Assembly: GCA_019119165.1 (NCBI GenBank)
Contig: DWXO01000083.1
Location: forward strand, 1 to 36,634
Origin: Candidatus Flavonifractor intestinigallinarum
GTDB lineage: Bacteria; Bacillota; Clostridia; Oscillospirales; Oscillospiraceae
Direction of reading: 5' to 3'
Length of the DNA: 36,634 nt
Numbering within the stretch: position 1 is the first letter of the stretch; each line of letters begins with the position of its first letter. The notes under the pieces were generated by a model. That model was not told where the DNA came from, made no database searches, and saw nothing but the letters and a program-made list of their open reading frames with translations. The position numbers and the translations under genes are program-made. Positions 23,777 through 31,044 of this stretch are shown piece by piece.

Positions 23777-24949
23777 ATGGCAAAACCGCTGAGCAAGACG
23801 GTTGTCGTGGCCTACGGCCGCTCCGCCGTGGCTAAATCCGGCAAGAAGGGCGCTCTGCGTCAGCTCCATCCCATTGATATGGGCGGCTTGGTGCTGAAGG
23901 GCGTTATGGAGAAGATCCCCCAGCTGGACCCCGCTCTGGTGGAGGACGTGATTCTGGGCTGCGCCATCCCCGAGGCCAAGCAGGGCCTCAACCCCGCCCG
24001 TCTGGTGGCCGCCCGGGCCGGGCTGCCCTACACCGCCTGCGGCCTCACCGTGGACCGCTTCTGTTCCTCCTCTCTCCAGGCCGTGGCCCAGGCCGCCTGG
24101 CAGATCGAGGCCGGTCAGGCCGACTGCATCGTGGCCGGCGGCATTGAGTCCATGACCGCTCTGCCCATGACCCTGGACCGCAGCGGAGATATGAACCCCT
24201 GGCTGCTGGAGAACGACCCCAATCAGTATATCTCCAACGGCGAGACCGCCGAAAACGTGGCTGAGAAGTACAACGTCACCCGGGAGGAGATGGACGCTCT
24301 GGCTCTGGCCAGCCATCAGAAGGCGGCCCATGCCCAGGACGCCGGCTACTTTGACGAGCAGATCATCCCCCTGCCCGGTGTGGACGCCGAGGGCAACCCT
24401 ATTGTCTTTGACAAGGACCAGGGCATCCGCCGTGACACCAGCATGGAGAAGATGGCTTCCATGAAGCCCTGCTTCCGGGAGAATGGCCGGGTCACCGCCG
24501 CCACCTCCTCCCAGACCAGCGACGGCGCTGCCTTCCTGGTGCTCATGAGCCGGGACAAGGCTGCTGAGTTGGGTATCAAGCCTCTGGCCTCCTTCCTGGG
24601 CTTCTGCGTGGGCGGCCTGGACCCCGCCTATATGGGTCTGGGTCCCATCTACGCCGTGCCCAAGGTGATGGAGTACACCGGCCTCACTGTCAATGACATG
24701 GACGTGATCGAGCTCAACGAGGCCTTTGCCGCCCAGGTCAGCCCCTGCATCAAGGAGCTGGGCATGGACCCCGCCAAGGTCAACCCCAACGGCGGCGCCA
24801 TGGCCCTGGGACATCCTCTGGGCGCTACCGGCGCGGTGCTGTCCTGCAAGGCCATCTCCGAGCTGCGCCGCACCGGCGGCAAGTACGCCCTGGTGACCAT
24901 GTGCATCGCCGGCGGCATGGGCGCGGCCGGTATCTTTAAAACGGAATAA
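23777..24949 (+). CDS. Thiolase (acetyl-CoA acyltransferase)
   Basis: 390 residues, normal thiolase length. Nucleophile Cys96 in VDRFCSSSLQAV (the usual motif has Gly in place of the third Ser), His in GGAMALGHPLGATGA (about 344-358) and second Cys in VTMCIAGGMGAAG near the end. Also NEAFAAQ with the conserved Asn-Glu. It cleaves acetoacetyl-CoA or a related 3-oxoacyl-CoA with CoA to acetyl-CoA in the cytosol, or works in reverse. Here the CoA transferase genes directly upstream argue for acetoacetyl-CoA cleavage that returns the acetyl-CoA spent by the BKACE. ATG 23777; a 48-base AT-rich gap follows. Confidence 0.9.
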   Translation: MAKPLSKTVVVAYGRSAVAKSGKKGALRQLHPIDMGGLVLKGVMEKIPQLDPALVEDVILGCAIPEAKQGLNPARLVAARAGLPYTACGLTVDRFCSSSLQAVAQAAWQIEAGQADCIVAGGIESMTALPMTLDRSGDMNPWLLENDPNQYISNGETAENVAEKYNVTREEMDALALASHQKAAHAQDAGYFDEQIIPLPGVDAEGNPIVFDKDQGIRRDTSMEKMASMKPCFRENGRVTAATSSQTSDGAAFLVLMSRDKAAELGIKPLASFLGFCVGGLDPAYMGLGPIYAVPKVMEYTGLTVNDMDVIELNEAFAAQVSPCIKELGMDPAKVNPNGGAMALGHPLGATGAVLSCKAISELRRTGGKYALVTMCIAGGMGAAGIFKTE

Positions 24950-24997
24950 ATTGACGCAATAATCATTCTATTTGACTATTTTACGGAGGTATTTGTT

Positions 24998-26014
24998 ATG
25001 GGTAAGCCTTTGGCTGATTATGTGAAGCTCCCCCAGCTGGACGAGTATAAGGAGTGGTTCAAGGATTTCGCGGACCTGTACCGTGAGGACGGTATCCTGC
25101 AGGTGACCTGGAAAACCAACGACGGCCCCATGCACCACAGCGGTATGTCCCACCGGGCCATCAGCCAGCTGGTGCGCATCCTGTCCCTGGACAACGAGAA
25201 TGAGATCATCATTTTCACCCACATCGGCGACAGCTGGATGACCGAGTCCGATCCCAACGGCTGGGAGACCTACTCCAAGCTGCCCACCGAGCGGTTCCAG
25301 CACCAGTATTTTGATGACACCAACCTGATCAAGAACATGGTTTTCGATCTGGACGTGCCCACCATCGGCGTGCTGCCCGGCCCCGGCTTCCACTGGGACT
25401 CCGCCATGCTCAGCGATATCACCATCTGCTCCGATGACACCTGGATCGAGGTACCCCACGCCCACGGCGGCCTGGTGCCCGGCGACGGCATGGGCCTGAT
25501 GGCTCAGCACTACTTCGGCACCAAGCGGGGCAACTACTACATGATGACCGCCCGTCAGTGGACCGCCCAGCAGATGCTGGACTGGGGCATGGTCAGCGAA
25601 GTGGTGCCCAAGGATCAGGTCATGGCCCGTGCCTGGGAGATTGCCCGGATGCTCAAGACCATGCCCTATGAGAACCGTACCATCATGTCCAACCTGGCCA
25701 AGCGGCCCCTGAAGAAGCTGCTGGTGGAGGACCTGAAGCTGCACACTGTTTCCGAGCAGTACGGCTCTCTGCTGCGCATCGCCGCTGGCGACATGGGCGA
25801 CCGCAACGCTGCCCAGCAGGACGAGAAGTACATCAGCCAGACCAACGACTGGCGTTACTGCCACGACTGGATGCAGCAGCCCCCCACCCGGGAGAGCTGG
25901 GCCGGCTTCCGTACCAAGCCCATCGAGTGGTTCAAGGAAGTGGAGGCCGGTCGGGAGGTCAACCCCTTCGATCCCAACCGCCCGGTGAAGCCCTATCGCC
26001 CCGACGAGAAGTAA
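24998..26014 (+). CDS. 6-oxocamphor-hydrolase-like C-C hydrolase, copy 1
   Basis: 338 residues, crotonase superfamily. The segment GGLVPGDGMGLMAQHYFGTKRGNYYMMTARQWTAQQMLDWGMVSEV (157-202) parallels 6-oxocamphor hydrolase (OCH) of Rhodococcus, which cleaves a C-C bond in cyclic beta-diketones by a retro-Claisen reaction with water. From memory, OCH uses His122, His145, Asp154 and Glu244; by alignment these fall on His132 (GFHWD), His154 (VPHAHGG), Asp163 (VPGDG) and Glu253 (VSEQYG), all present. No CoA-enoyl hydratase Glu pair is evident. About 80 residues at the C-terminus (260-338) go beyond OCH length. Ribosome site GGAGG with 8-base spacing; copy 2 follows after 40 bases. The diketone substrate is unknown. 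Confidence 0.7.
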   Translation: MGKPLADYVKLPQLDEYKEWFKDFADLYREDGILQVTWKTNDGPMHHSGMSHRAISQLVRILSLDNENEIIIFTHIGDSWMTESDPNGWETYSKLPTERFQHQYFDDTNLIKNMVFDLDVPTIGVLPGPGFHWDSAMLSDITICSDDTWIEVPHAHGGLVPGDGMGLMAQHYFGTKRGNYYMMTARQWTAQQMLDWGMVSEVVPKDQVMARAWEIARMLKTMPYENRTIMSNLAKRPLKKLLVEDLKLHTVSEQYGSLLRIAAGDMGDRNAAQQDEKYISQTNDWRYCHDWMQQPPTRESWAGFRTKPIEWFKEVEAGREVNPFDPNRPVKPYRPDEK

Positions 26015-26054
26015 GCCAAAGACCGGAACGATTTGAGTATTGGAGGTTACTGTA

Positions 26055-27068
26055 ATGGGAAAGCCTATGGCTGATTACGTCAAGCTGCCTGAGTTTGACG
26101 AGTATAAAGAGTGGTTCAAGGATTTTGCGGACCTGAAGCGGGAGGACGGCATCGTCCAGGTCACCTGGAAGACCAACGACGGCCCCATGCACCACAGCGG
26201 TATGTCCCATCGGGCCATGAGCCAGCTCACCCGCTGGCTGAGCCTGGACTACAAGAACGAGATCATTATCTATACCCACATCGGCGACAACTGGATGATC
26301 GAGTCGGATGCCAACGGCTGGGAGACCTACTCCAAGCTGCCCACCGAGCGGTTCCAGCACCAGTATTTTGACGACACCAACCTGATCAAGAACATGATCT
26401 TTGATCTGGATGTGCCCACCATCGGCGCTATCCCCGGCCCCGGCTTCCACTGGGATTCCGCCATGCTGTGCGACATCACCCTGTGCTCTGAGGACACCAA
26501 GATGGAGGTGCCTCACGCTCAGGGCGGTCTGGTGCCCGGCGACGGCATGGGCCTGATGTGCCAGCACTACTTCGGCACCAAGCGGGGCAACTACTACATG
26601 ATGACCTCCCGCCAGTTTACCGCCCAGCAGATGCTGGACTGGGGCATGGTCAACGAGGTGCTGCCCAAGGGCAAGGTGCTGGAGCGGGCCTGGGAGATCG
26701 CCCGGATGTGGAAGACCATGCCCTACGAGAACCGCACCATCATGTCCAACCTGGCCAAGCGTCCGCTCAAGAAGCTGCTGGTGGAGGACCTGAAGCTGCA
26801 TACCGTCTCCGAGCAGTATGGTTCTCTGCTGCGGGTGGCCGCCGGCGACCTGGGCGATGAGAACTCCGCTCAGCAGGATGAGAAGTACATCAGCCGCGTG
26901 GGCGACTGGCGTTACGCCACCCACGACATGGAGCAGCCCCAGACCGCCGAGAGCTGGCGCACCATGCCTCAGAAGGCTGCTGAGTGGTGGAAGAAGGTCA
27001 ACGCCGGAGAGATCGAGAATCCCTTCGTCTTTGAGCACAGCAACGAGCCGGAGGGCTACGAATTTTGA
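26055..27068 (+). CDS. 6-oxocamphor-hydrolase-like C-C hydrolase, copy 2
   Basis: 337 residues, a tandem paralogue of the preceding gene. Counting by eye, 43 of the first 290 residues differ (about 85% identity, no gaps), while the last 45 diverge strongly. The four candidate catalytic residues His132, His154, Asp163 and Glu253 are kept. Changes cluster near the putative active site: His156 to Gln, Ser139 to Cys, Ile143 to Leu, Asp146 to Glu, Trp149-Ile150 to Lys-Met. This suggests a second substrate or a heteromeric enzyme rather than a simple copy. GGAGG 9 bases before ATG 26055. A weak terminator follows before the BKACE gene. Confidence 0.7.
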   Translation: MGKPMADYVKLPEFDEYKEWFKDFADLKREDGIVQVTWKTNDGPMHHSGMSHRAMSQLTRWLSLDYKNEIIIYTHIGDNWMIESDANGWETYSKLPTERFQHQYFDDTNLIKNMIFDLDVPTIGAIPGPGFHWDSAMLCDITLCSEDTKMEVPHAQGGLVPGDGMGLMCQHYFGTKRGNYYMMTSRQFTAQQMLDWGMVNEVLPKGKVLERAWEIARMWKTMPYENRTIMSNLAKRPLKKLLVEDLKLHTVSEQYGSLLRVAAGDLGDENSAQQDEKYISRVGDWRYATHDMEQPQTAESWRTMPQKAAEWWKKVNAGEIENPFVFEHSNEPEGYEF

Positions 27069-27082
27069 TCCAGCAGGGAAGA

Positions 27083-27106
27083 AGGGGCCGCCTCCGGCCT
27101 CTTTTT
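27083..27106 (+). terminator. Weak internal terminator or attenuator
   Basis: GGCCG (27086-27090) pairs with CGGCC (27095-27099), extended by AGG/TCT with a G-T pair, then five T (27102-27106). It lies in the 92-base gap between the second hydrolase and BKACE genes and could reduce expression of the last two genes. Confidence 0.55.
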
Positions 27107-27160
27107 CCCATACCCGCAGCCTAAATCCGGTGCGGAATCATAAAAAGGAGTGGAACTGAA

Positions 27161-28045
27161 ATGGCAAAGACCATCATTACCGCCGCGCTGACCGGCGCGG
27201 TCACCCCCGCGGGCTACAAGATCCCCGAGACCCCCCAGCAGATCGCCGACGAGGCCTATGACGCCTGGAAGCTGGGCGCCGCTGTGGTCCACCTGCATAT
27301 GCGTGCCGACGACGGCCTGGGCGCTATGGACAAGGAGAAGTTCCGTGAGACCATCCGCCTGATCCGCAGCCACAAGGACTGTGACGTCATCATCAACTGC
27401 ACCTCCTCCGGCGCCTCTCCCCAGCATCCCGCCACCGATGAGGAGCGTATGGCCCACCACAAGGAGCTGGCCGGTATCGAGATGGGCTCCTACGACGCCG
27501 GTTCCTTCAACTGGATGCCCGGCGGCGTGTTCATCAACTCCCCCCAGTTCCTCCAGCAGCTGGGCGACCTGTACATGGAGAAGGGCACCAAGCCGGAGAT
27601 CGAGATTTTTGACGCCGGTATGCTGGGCGTCACCGACTACTTTGTGAAGAAGGGCCACCTGCCCAACCCCTGCCACTACCAGTTCTGCCTGGGTGTGCTG
27701 GGCGGTATGCCCGCCACCGTGGAGAACCTGCTCTACCTGGTGAACCACATCCCCGCCGGTTCCACCTGGTCCGCCTTCGGCGTGGGCAAGGGTCATCTGC
27801 CCATCATGTTCGCGGCCCTGGCCCTGGGCGGCCACATCCGCGTGGGCATGGAGGACAACGTGGTCTTTGGCGTGGACGAGAACGGCAAGAAGATCATGGC
27901 CACCAACCATATGCTGGTGGAGCGCGCCGTGGCTGCCGTCAAGGCCTTCGGCAATACCCCCGCTACCCCCGCCGAGGCCCGCCAGATCCTGGGCATTCCC
28001 GCCTTTGACGGCGAGAAGGTCCGCGCCGCTCTGGGGATCGACTGA
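27161..28045 (+). CDS. BKACE: beta-keto acid cleavage enzyme (DUF849/Kce family)
   Basis: 294 residues, a TIM-barrel Zn enzyme of the family that includes 3-keto-5-aminohexanoate cleavage enzyme (Kce), dehydrocarnitine cleavage enzyme and triacetate acetoacetate-lyase. Reaction type: beta-keto acid plus acetyl-CoA gives acetoacetate plus the shortened acyl-CoA. Zn ligands His44 and His46 (VHLHMR) and Glu231 (RVGMEDNVVFG), with NCTSSGA (79-85) in the substrate pocket region. The usual HxHxRD reads His-Leu-His-Met-Arg-Ala here. Which beta-keto acid is bound cannot be read with certainty. The lysine-fermentation partners of Kce (aminomutases, diaminohexanoate dehydrogenase) are absent, so another substrate is likely. 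Start ATG 27161 after AAAAGGAG. Confidence 0.85.
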   Translation: MAKTIITAALTGAVTPAGYKIPETPQQIADEAYDAWKLGAAVVHLHMRADDGLGAMDKEKFRETIRLIRSHKDCDVIINCTSSGASPQHPATDEERMAHHKELAGIEMGSYDAGSFNWMPGGVFINSPQFLQQLGDLYMEKGTKPEIEIFDAGMLGVTDYFVKKGHLPNPCHYQFCLGVLGGMPATVENLLYLVNHIPAGSTWSAFGVGKGHLPIMFAALALGGHIRVGMEDNVVFGVDENGKKIMATNHMLVERAVAAVKAFGNTPATPAEARQILGIPAFDGEKVRAALGID

Positions 28046-28046
28046 T

Positions 28047-29009
28047 ATGAAGATCCAGAGCGTACTGGGTCCGGTGGATACGGCCGACCTGGGCCAGGTG
28101 CTGATGCACGAGCATCTGACCTGTGCCGACTGGTCCATGCGGATGAACTTTGGTTCCCGCTTCTATGAAGGGGACAAGGTGACCGAGATGGCCTGCGGGA
28201 TGCTGGGCAAGGCAGCACAGCAGGGCGTGGCCACCGTGGTGGACGGCACGCCGGTAAACCTGGGCCGTGATGTCCACCTGATGCGGGAGGTGGCCCGCCG
28301 CACGGGGCTGAACATCATCGCGTCTACCGGCTTCTACTATCAGGAGGAGCCCTGGCTGGGCTTCCGGGACGAGGAGCAGATCTACGACCTGCTGATGGGC
28401 GACTGCACCGACGGCATTCAGGGTACAGACAGTAAGCCGGGCATCCTGAAGGCTGGCGTGGCCCGGGCTGGCGTGACTCCTCTGCTGAACAAGGTGCTCC
28501 ATGCCACCGGACGGGTGGCGGCTGAGACCGGTTTGCCCATCTTCTGCCACCACGATCCCTCTGTCCACAGCGGCGGGGAGATCCTGGACCTGTTCGAGAG
28601 CTGCGGCGTGCCTGCAAACCGGGTGATCCTGGGTCACAGCGGCGACACCACCGATCTGGAGTACCTCACCGCCATGCTGGAGCGGGGCTGTTGGCTGGGT
28701 ATGGACCGCTTCGGCTTCTGCGACCGGGACCTGGGGCTGGAGCCCCGGGTGGACACCATTGCCCGGCTGTGCGAACTGGGCTGGGGGAGCAAGCTGCTCC
28801 TCAGCCACGATCTGGCCGCCTATCTGGCCTTCTGGGACAGCTGGGAGACCACCAAAAACAGTGATTACCTCCATCTGGAGGAGGACTTCACCTTCATCCA
28901 CCGGCGGGTGCTGCCCGCCCTGCGGGAGCGGGGCCTGGAACCCGCCGCGGTGGACGGCCTGTTGACGGCCAACCCCAGAGCCTTCTTTGAAGGAACTTCC
29001 AGTCGCTGA
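28047..29009 (+). CDS. Phosphotriesterase-family metal hydrolase (possibly a lactonase)
   Basis: 320 residues, amidohydrolase-superfamily TIM barrel of the phosphotriesterase/PLL group. The binuclear metal site is complete by motif: His21-His23 (LMHEHL), Lys135 (GILKAG, expected to be carboxylated), His168 (PIFCHHD), His197 (VILGHSGDTTD) and Asp255 (LLSHDLA). Natural members mostly hydrolyse lactones or esters. ATG 28047 lies one base after the BKACE stop codon, so it is tightly coupled and presumably belongs to the same pathway, perhaps opening a lactone that forms from a hydroxy-keto acid. That role is inference. It is the last gene before a strong terminator. Confidence 0.8.
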   Translation: MKIQSVLGPVDTADLGQVLMHEHLTCADWSMRMNFGSRFYEGDKVTEMACGMLGKAAQQGVATVVDGTPVNLGRDVHLMREVARRTGLNIIASTGFYYQEEPWLGFRDEEQIYDLLMGDCTDGIQGTDSKPGILKAGVARAGVTPLLNKVLHATGRVAAETGLPIFCHHDPSVHSGGEILDLFESCGVPANRVILGHSGDTTDLEYLTAMLERGCWLGMDRFGFCDRDLGLEPRVDTIARLCELGWGSKLLLSHDLAAYLAFWDSWETTKNSDYLHLEEDFTFIHRRVLPALRERGLEPAAVDGLLTANPRAFFEGTSSR

Positions 29010-29053
29010 GACTGTTCCCTATTTTCCCCCTTACCAAACCCTTTCCCTCATCA

Positions 29054-29099
29054 GGCAGGCACGGGACCGGAGATTCGGTCCCGTGCCTGCCCCTTTTTT
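29054..29099 (+). terminator. Strong terminator closing the catabolic cluster
   Basis: A perfect 16-bp GC-rich stem (29054-29069 with 29076-29091), loop of six, then six T (29094-29099). Confidence 0.95.
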
Positions 29100-29166
29100 G
29101 CGGACGGAGGTACCAATCGCTCAAGGACGGGAAGCGTCCGATTTGTCTTTTTGTGTGAACCGATGG

Positions 29167-29195
29167 TTGAAACGTACGGTTTTCTAAGGTATACT
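29167..29195 (+). promoter_or_regulatory. Promoter of the transketolase unit
   Basis: TTGAAA (29167-29172, 4 of 6), 17-bp spacer, TATACT (29190-29195, 5 of 6), in a locally AT-rich patch 52 bases before the start codon. It shows that the transketolase genes are transcribed separately from the catabolic cluster. Confidence 0.7.
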
Positions 29196-29247
29196 AGAAG
29201 TCAAAGAGTATGGCCCTCCGGGCCCACAGAATGGAAAGGTGAATCGA

Positions 29248-30093
29248 ATGGAACAGTCAAAGGTCCACGAACTGGCTGTCACAGCCGCCCGTGCCCGCCT
29301 GCTGGCGATGGACATGGTGCACGACGCGGCCTCCGGCCACATCGGCGGCTCCCTGTCCTCCATGGACATCATTACCACCCTGTACGGTCATGTGATGCGG
29401 GTTGATCCCGCCAACCCCCGGGACCCCGACCGGGACCGCTTCGTGCTGTCCAAGGGGCACTGTACCCCCGCGCTTTATCCCAATCTGGCTTTGAAGGGCT
29501 TTTTCCCCGTGGAGGATCTGAAGTTGTTCCGCTCCATCAAGGGCGAAATGTCCGGCCATGCCGAGATGCGCCACATCAAGGGCGTGGATATGTCCACCGG
29601 CTCTCTGGGCCAGGGCATCTCCGCAGCTGTGGGCATGGCTCTGGCGGGCAAGGCCGATCAGAAGGACTATCGCGTGTACGCCCTGTTGGGCGACGGCGAG
29701 ATCGAGGAGGGCCAGGTGTGGGAGGCCGCTATGTCCGCGGCCAAGTACCACCTGGATAACCTGTGCGCCATTGTGGACGTCAACGGCCTGCAGATTGACG
29801 GCGCCACTGCCGACGTCATGCCCTCCGAGCCTCTGGACAAGAAGTTTGAGGCCTTCAATTGGAATGTGATCCATGTGGACGGCCACGACTTTGAGGCTCT
29901 GGATCAGGCTTTCCAGGCGGCCGCCGCCTGCAAGGGCAAGCCCACCGTGCTGCTGGCCAAGACCATCAAGGGCAAGGGCGTCTCCTTCATGGAGGGGGAC
30001 TACGGCTGGCACGGCAAGGCGCCCAACGACGAGCAATATGAAAAGGCCCACGCGGAGCTGGCCGCGACGCTGGCGGAACTGGAGGGAAAGTAA
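29248..30093 (+). CDS. Transketolase, N-terminal (thiamine-binding) subunit
   Basis: 281 residues: the first half of transketolase as a separate chain, common in Clostridia and archaea. Thiamine-diphosphate elements: HDAASGHIGGSLSSMDIITTLYGHVM (29-54), SKGHCTPALYPNLA and GDGEIEEGQVWEAAMSAAKYHLDNLCAIVDVNGLQIDG (about 150-187) with the metal-binding Gly-Asp-Gly...Asn. Substrates are sugar phosphates of the non-oxidative pentose phosphate pathway; cytosolic. Paired with the next gene, 3 bases away. ATG 29248 with GGAAAGG upstream. A link with the catabolic cluster is possible but the separate promoter argues for housekeeping pentose supply. Confidence 0.9.
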   Translation: MEQSKVHELAVTAARARLLAMDMVHDAASGHIGGSLSSMDIITTLYGHVMRVDPANPRDPDRDRFVLSKGHCTPALYPNLALKGFFPVEDLKLFRSIKGEMSGHAEMRHIKGVDMSTGSLGQGISAAVGMALAGKADQKDYRVYALLGDGEIEEGQVWEAAMSAAKYHLDNLCAIVDVNGLQIDGATADVMPSEPLDKKFEAFNWNVIHVDGHDFEALDQAFQAAAACKGKPTVLLAKTIKGKGVSFMEGDYGWHGKAPNDEQYEKAHAELAATLAELEGK

Positions 30094-30096
30094 GCC

Positions 30097-31044
30097 ATGA
30101 GTGAGAAGATCGCCACCCGTGTGGCATACGGTAAGGCCCTGGCCGAGCTGGCCGACCAGTATCCCGACCTGGTGGTGCTGGACGCAGACCTGTCCGGCTC
30201 CACCCAGAGCGCCTTTTTTGCCAAGGCCCACCCTGAGCGCTTTTATAATATGGGCATTGCGGAGGCCAACATGACCGGCGTGGCCGCCGGTCTGGCCACC
30301 TGCGGTAAAATGCCCTATACCCATACCTTTGCCATGTTCGCCACCGGTCGGGCCTATGAGCAGGTCCGTAACTCCGTGGCCTATCCCCGTCTCAACGTGA
30401 AGATCGTGGGTTCCCACGGCGGCCTGTCCGTGGGCGAGGACGGAGCCACCCATCAGTGCATCGAGGACTATGCCCTCATGCGTACCATCCCCAACATGAT
30501 GGTGGTTTCTCCCTGCGACGGCCCCGAGATGCGTCTGGCGGTGAAGGCTCTGCTGGACTACGACGGGCCGGCCTATCTGCGGCTGGGCCGCCTGGCGGTG
30601 GACAGCATCACCGATGAGGTGCCCGGCTACTCCTTCCAGCTGGGTAAGGGCTCTCTGCTGCGGGACGGCACCGACGTTACCGTCATTGCCACCGGCATGA
30701 TGGTCCAGATGGCCTATGCCGCCGCTGAGAAGCTGGCGGAGGAGGGAATCTCCGTTCGGGTTATTGATATGCACACCATCAAGCCCCTGGACGGCGAGAT
30801 CGTGCTGAAGGCCGCCCTGGAGACCCGCTGCATCGTCACCTCCGAGGAGCACACCGTCCTCAACGGCCTGGGCTCCGCCGTGGCGGAATTCCTGGCCGAG
30901 CACTGCCCGGTGCCCGTGGTGCGCCACGGCGTCAACGATGAGTTTGGCCGCTCCGGCGCCGCCAAGGCCGTGCTGGAGGCCTATGGCCTCACCACCGAGG
31001 GCATCATCGAGAAGGTGCGCCAGGCCCTGAAGCTGAAGAAATGA
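30097..31044 (+). CDS. Transketolase, C-terminal (pyrimidine-binding) subunit
   Basis: 315 residues: second half of transketolase. Visible features: GIAEANMTGVAAGLATCGKMPYTHTFAMFATGRAYEQVRNSVAY (50-92, including the catalytic Glu of the Glu-Ala-Asn motif), HGGLSVGEDGATHQCIEDYALMRTIPNM (108-135) and the C-terminal transketolase domain from about 185. Forms the active site with the N-terminal subunit at a shared interface. GGAAAG precedes ATG 30097, and the 3' end overlaps the HAD gene by 4 bases (ATGA). Confidence 0.9.
   Translation: MSEKIATRVAYGKALAELADQYPDLVVLDADLSGSTQSAFFAKAHPERFYNMGIAEANMTGVAAGLATCGKMPYTHTFAMFATGRAYEQVRNSVAYPRLNVKIVGSHGGLSVGEDGATHQCIEDYALMRTIPNMMVVSPCDGPEMRLAVKALLDYDGPAYLRLGRLAVDSITDEVPGYSFQLGKGSLLRDGTDVTVIATGMMVQMAYAAAEKLAEEGISVRVIDMHTIKPLDGEIVLKAALETRCIVTSEEHTVLNGLGSAVAEFLAEHCPVPVVRHGVNDEFGRSGAAKAVLEAYGLTTEGIIEKVRQALKLKK

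Larger units (their letters stand above)
24998..27068 (+). repeat. Tandem gene duplication of about 1.06 kb
   Basis: The two hydrolase genes repeat with long near-identical DNA stretches (for example around 25262-25340 and 26319-26397). The offset is about 1,057 bases. The shared DNA makes the pair prone to recombination. Confidence 0.8.

Noticed and set aside
24951-24982. Promoter before the first OCH-like gene (TTGACG and TATTTT)
   Set aside because: The spacer would be 20 bp and the -10 match is weak; AT-richness alone is not enough.
24998-27068. BamA-type 6-oxocyclohexenecarbonyl-CoA hydrolase as name for the two hydrolases
   Set aside because: BamA is also a crotonase-fold ring hydrolase, but as I remember it is longer (about 377 residues), and the VPGDG region and His spacing here fit OCH much better. 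No benzoyl-CoA pathway genes are near.
27161-28045. Kce of lysine fermentation
   Set aside because: No lysine 2,3- or 5,6-aminomutase, 3,5-diaminohexanoate dehydrogenase or aminobutyryl-CoA ammonia-lyase genes in the cluster.
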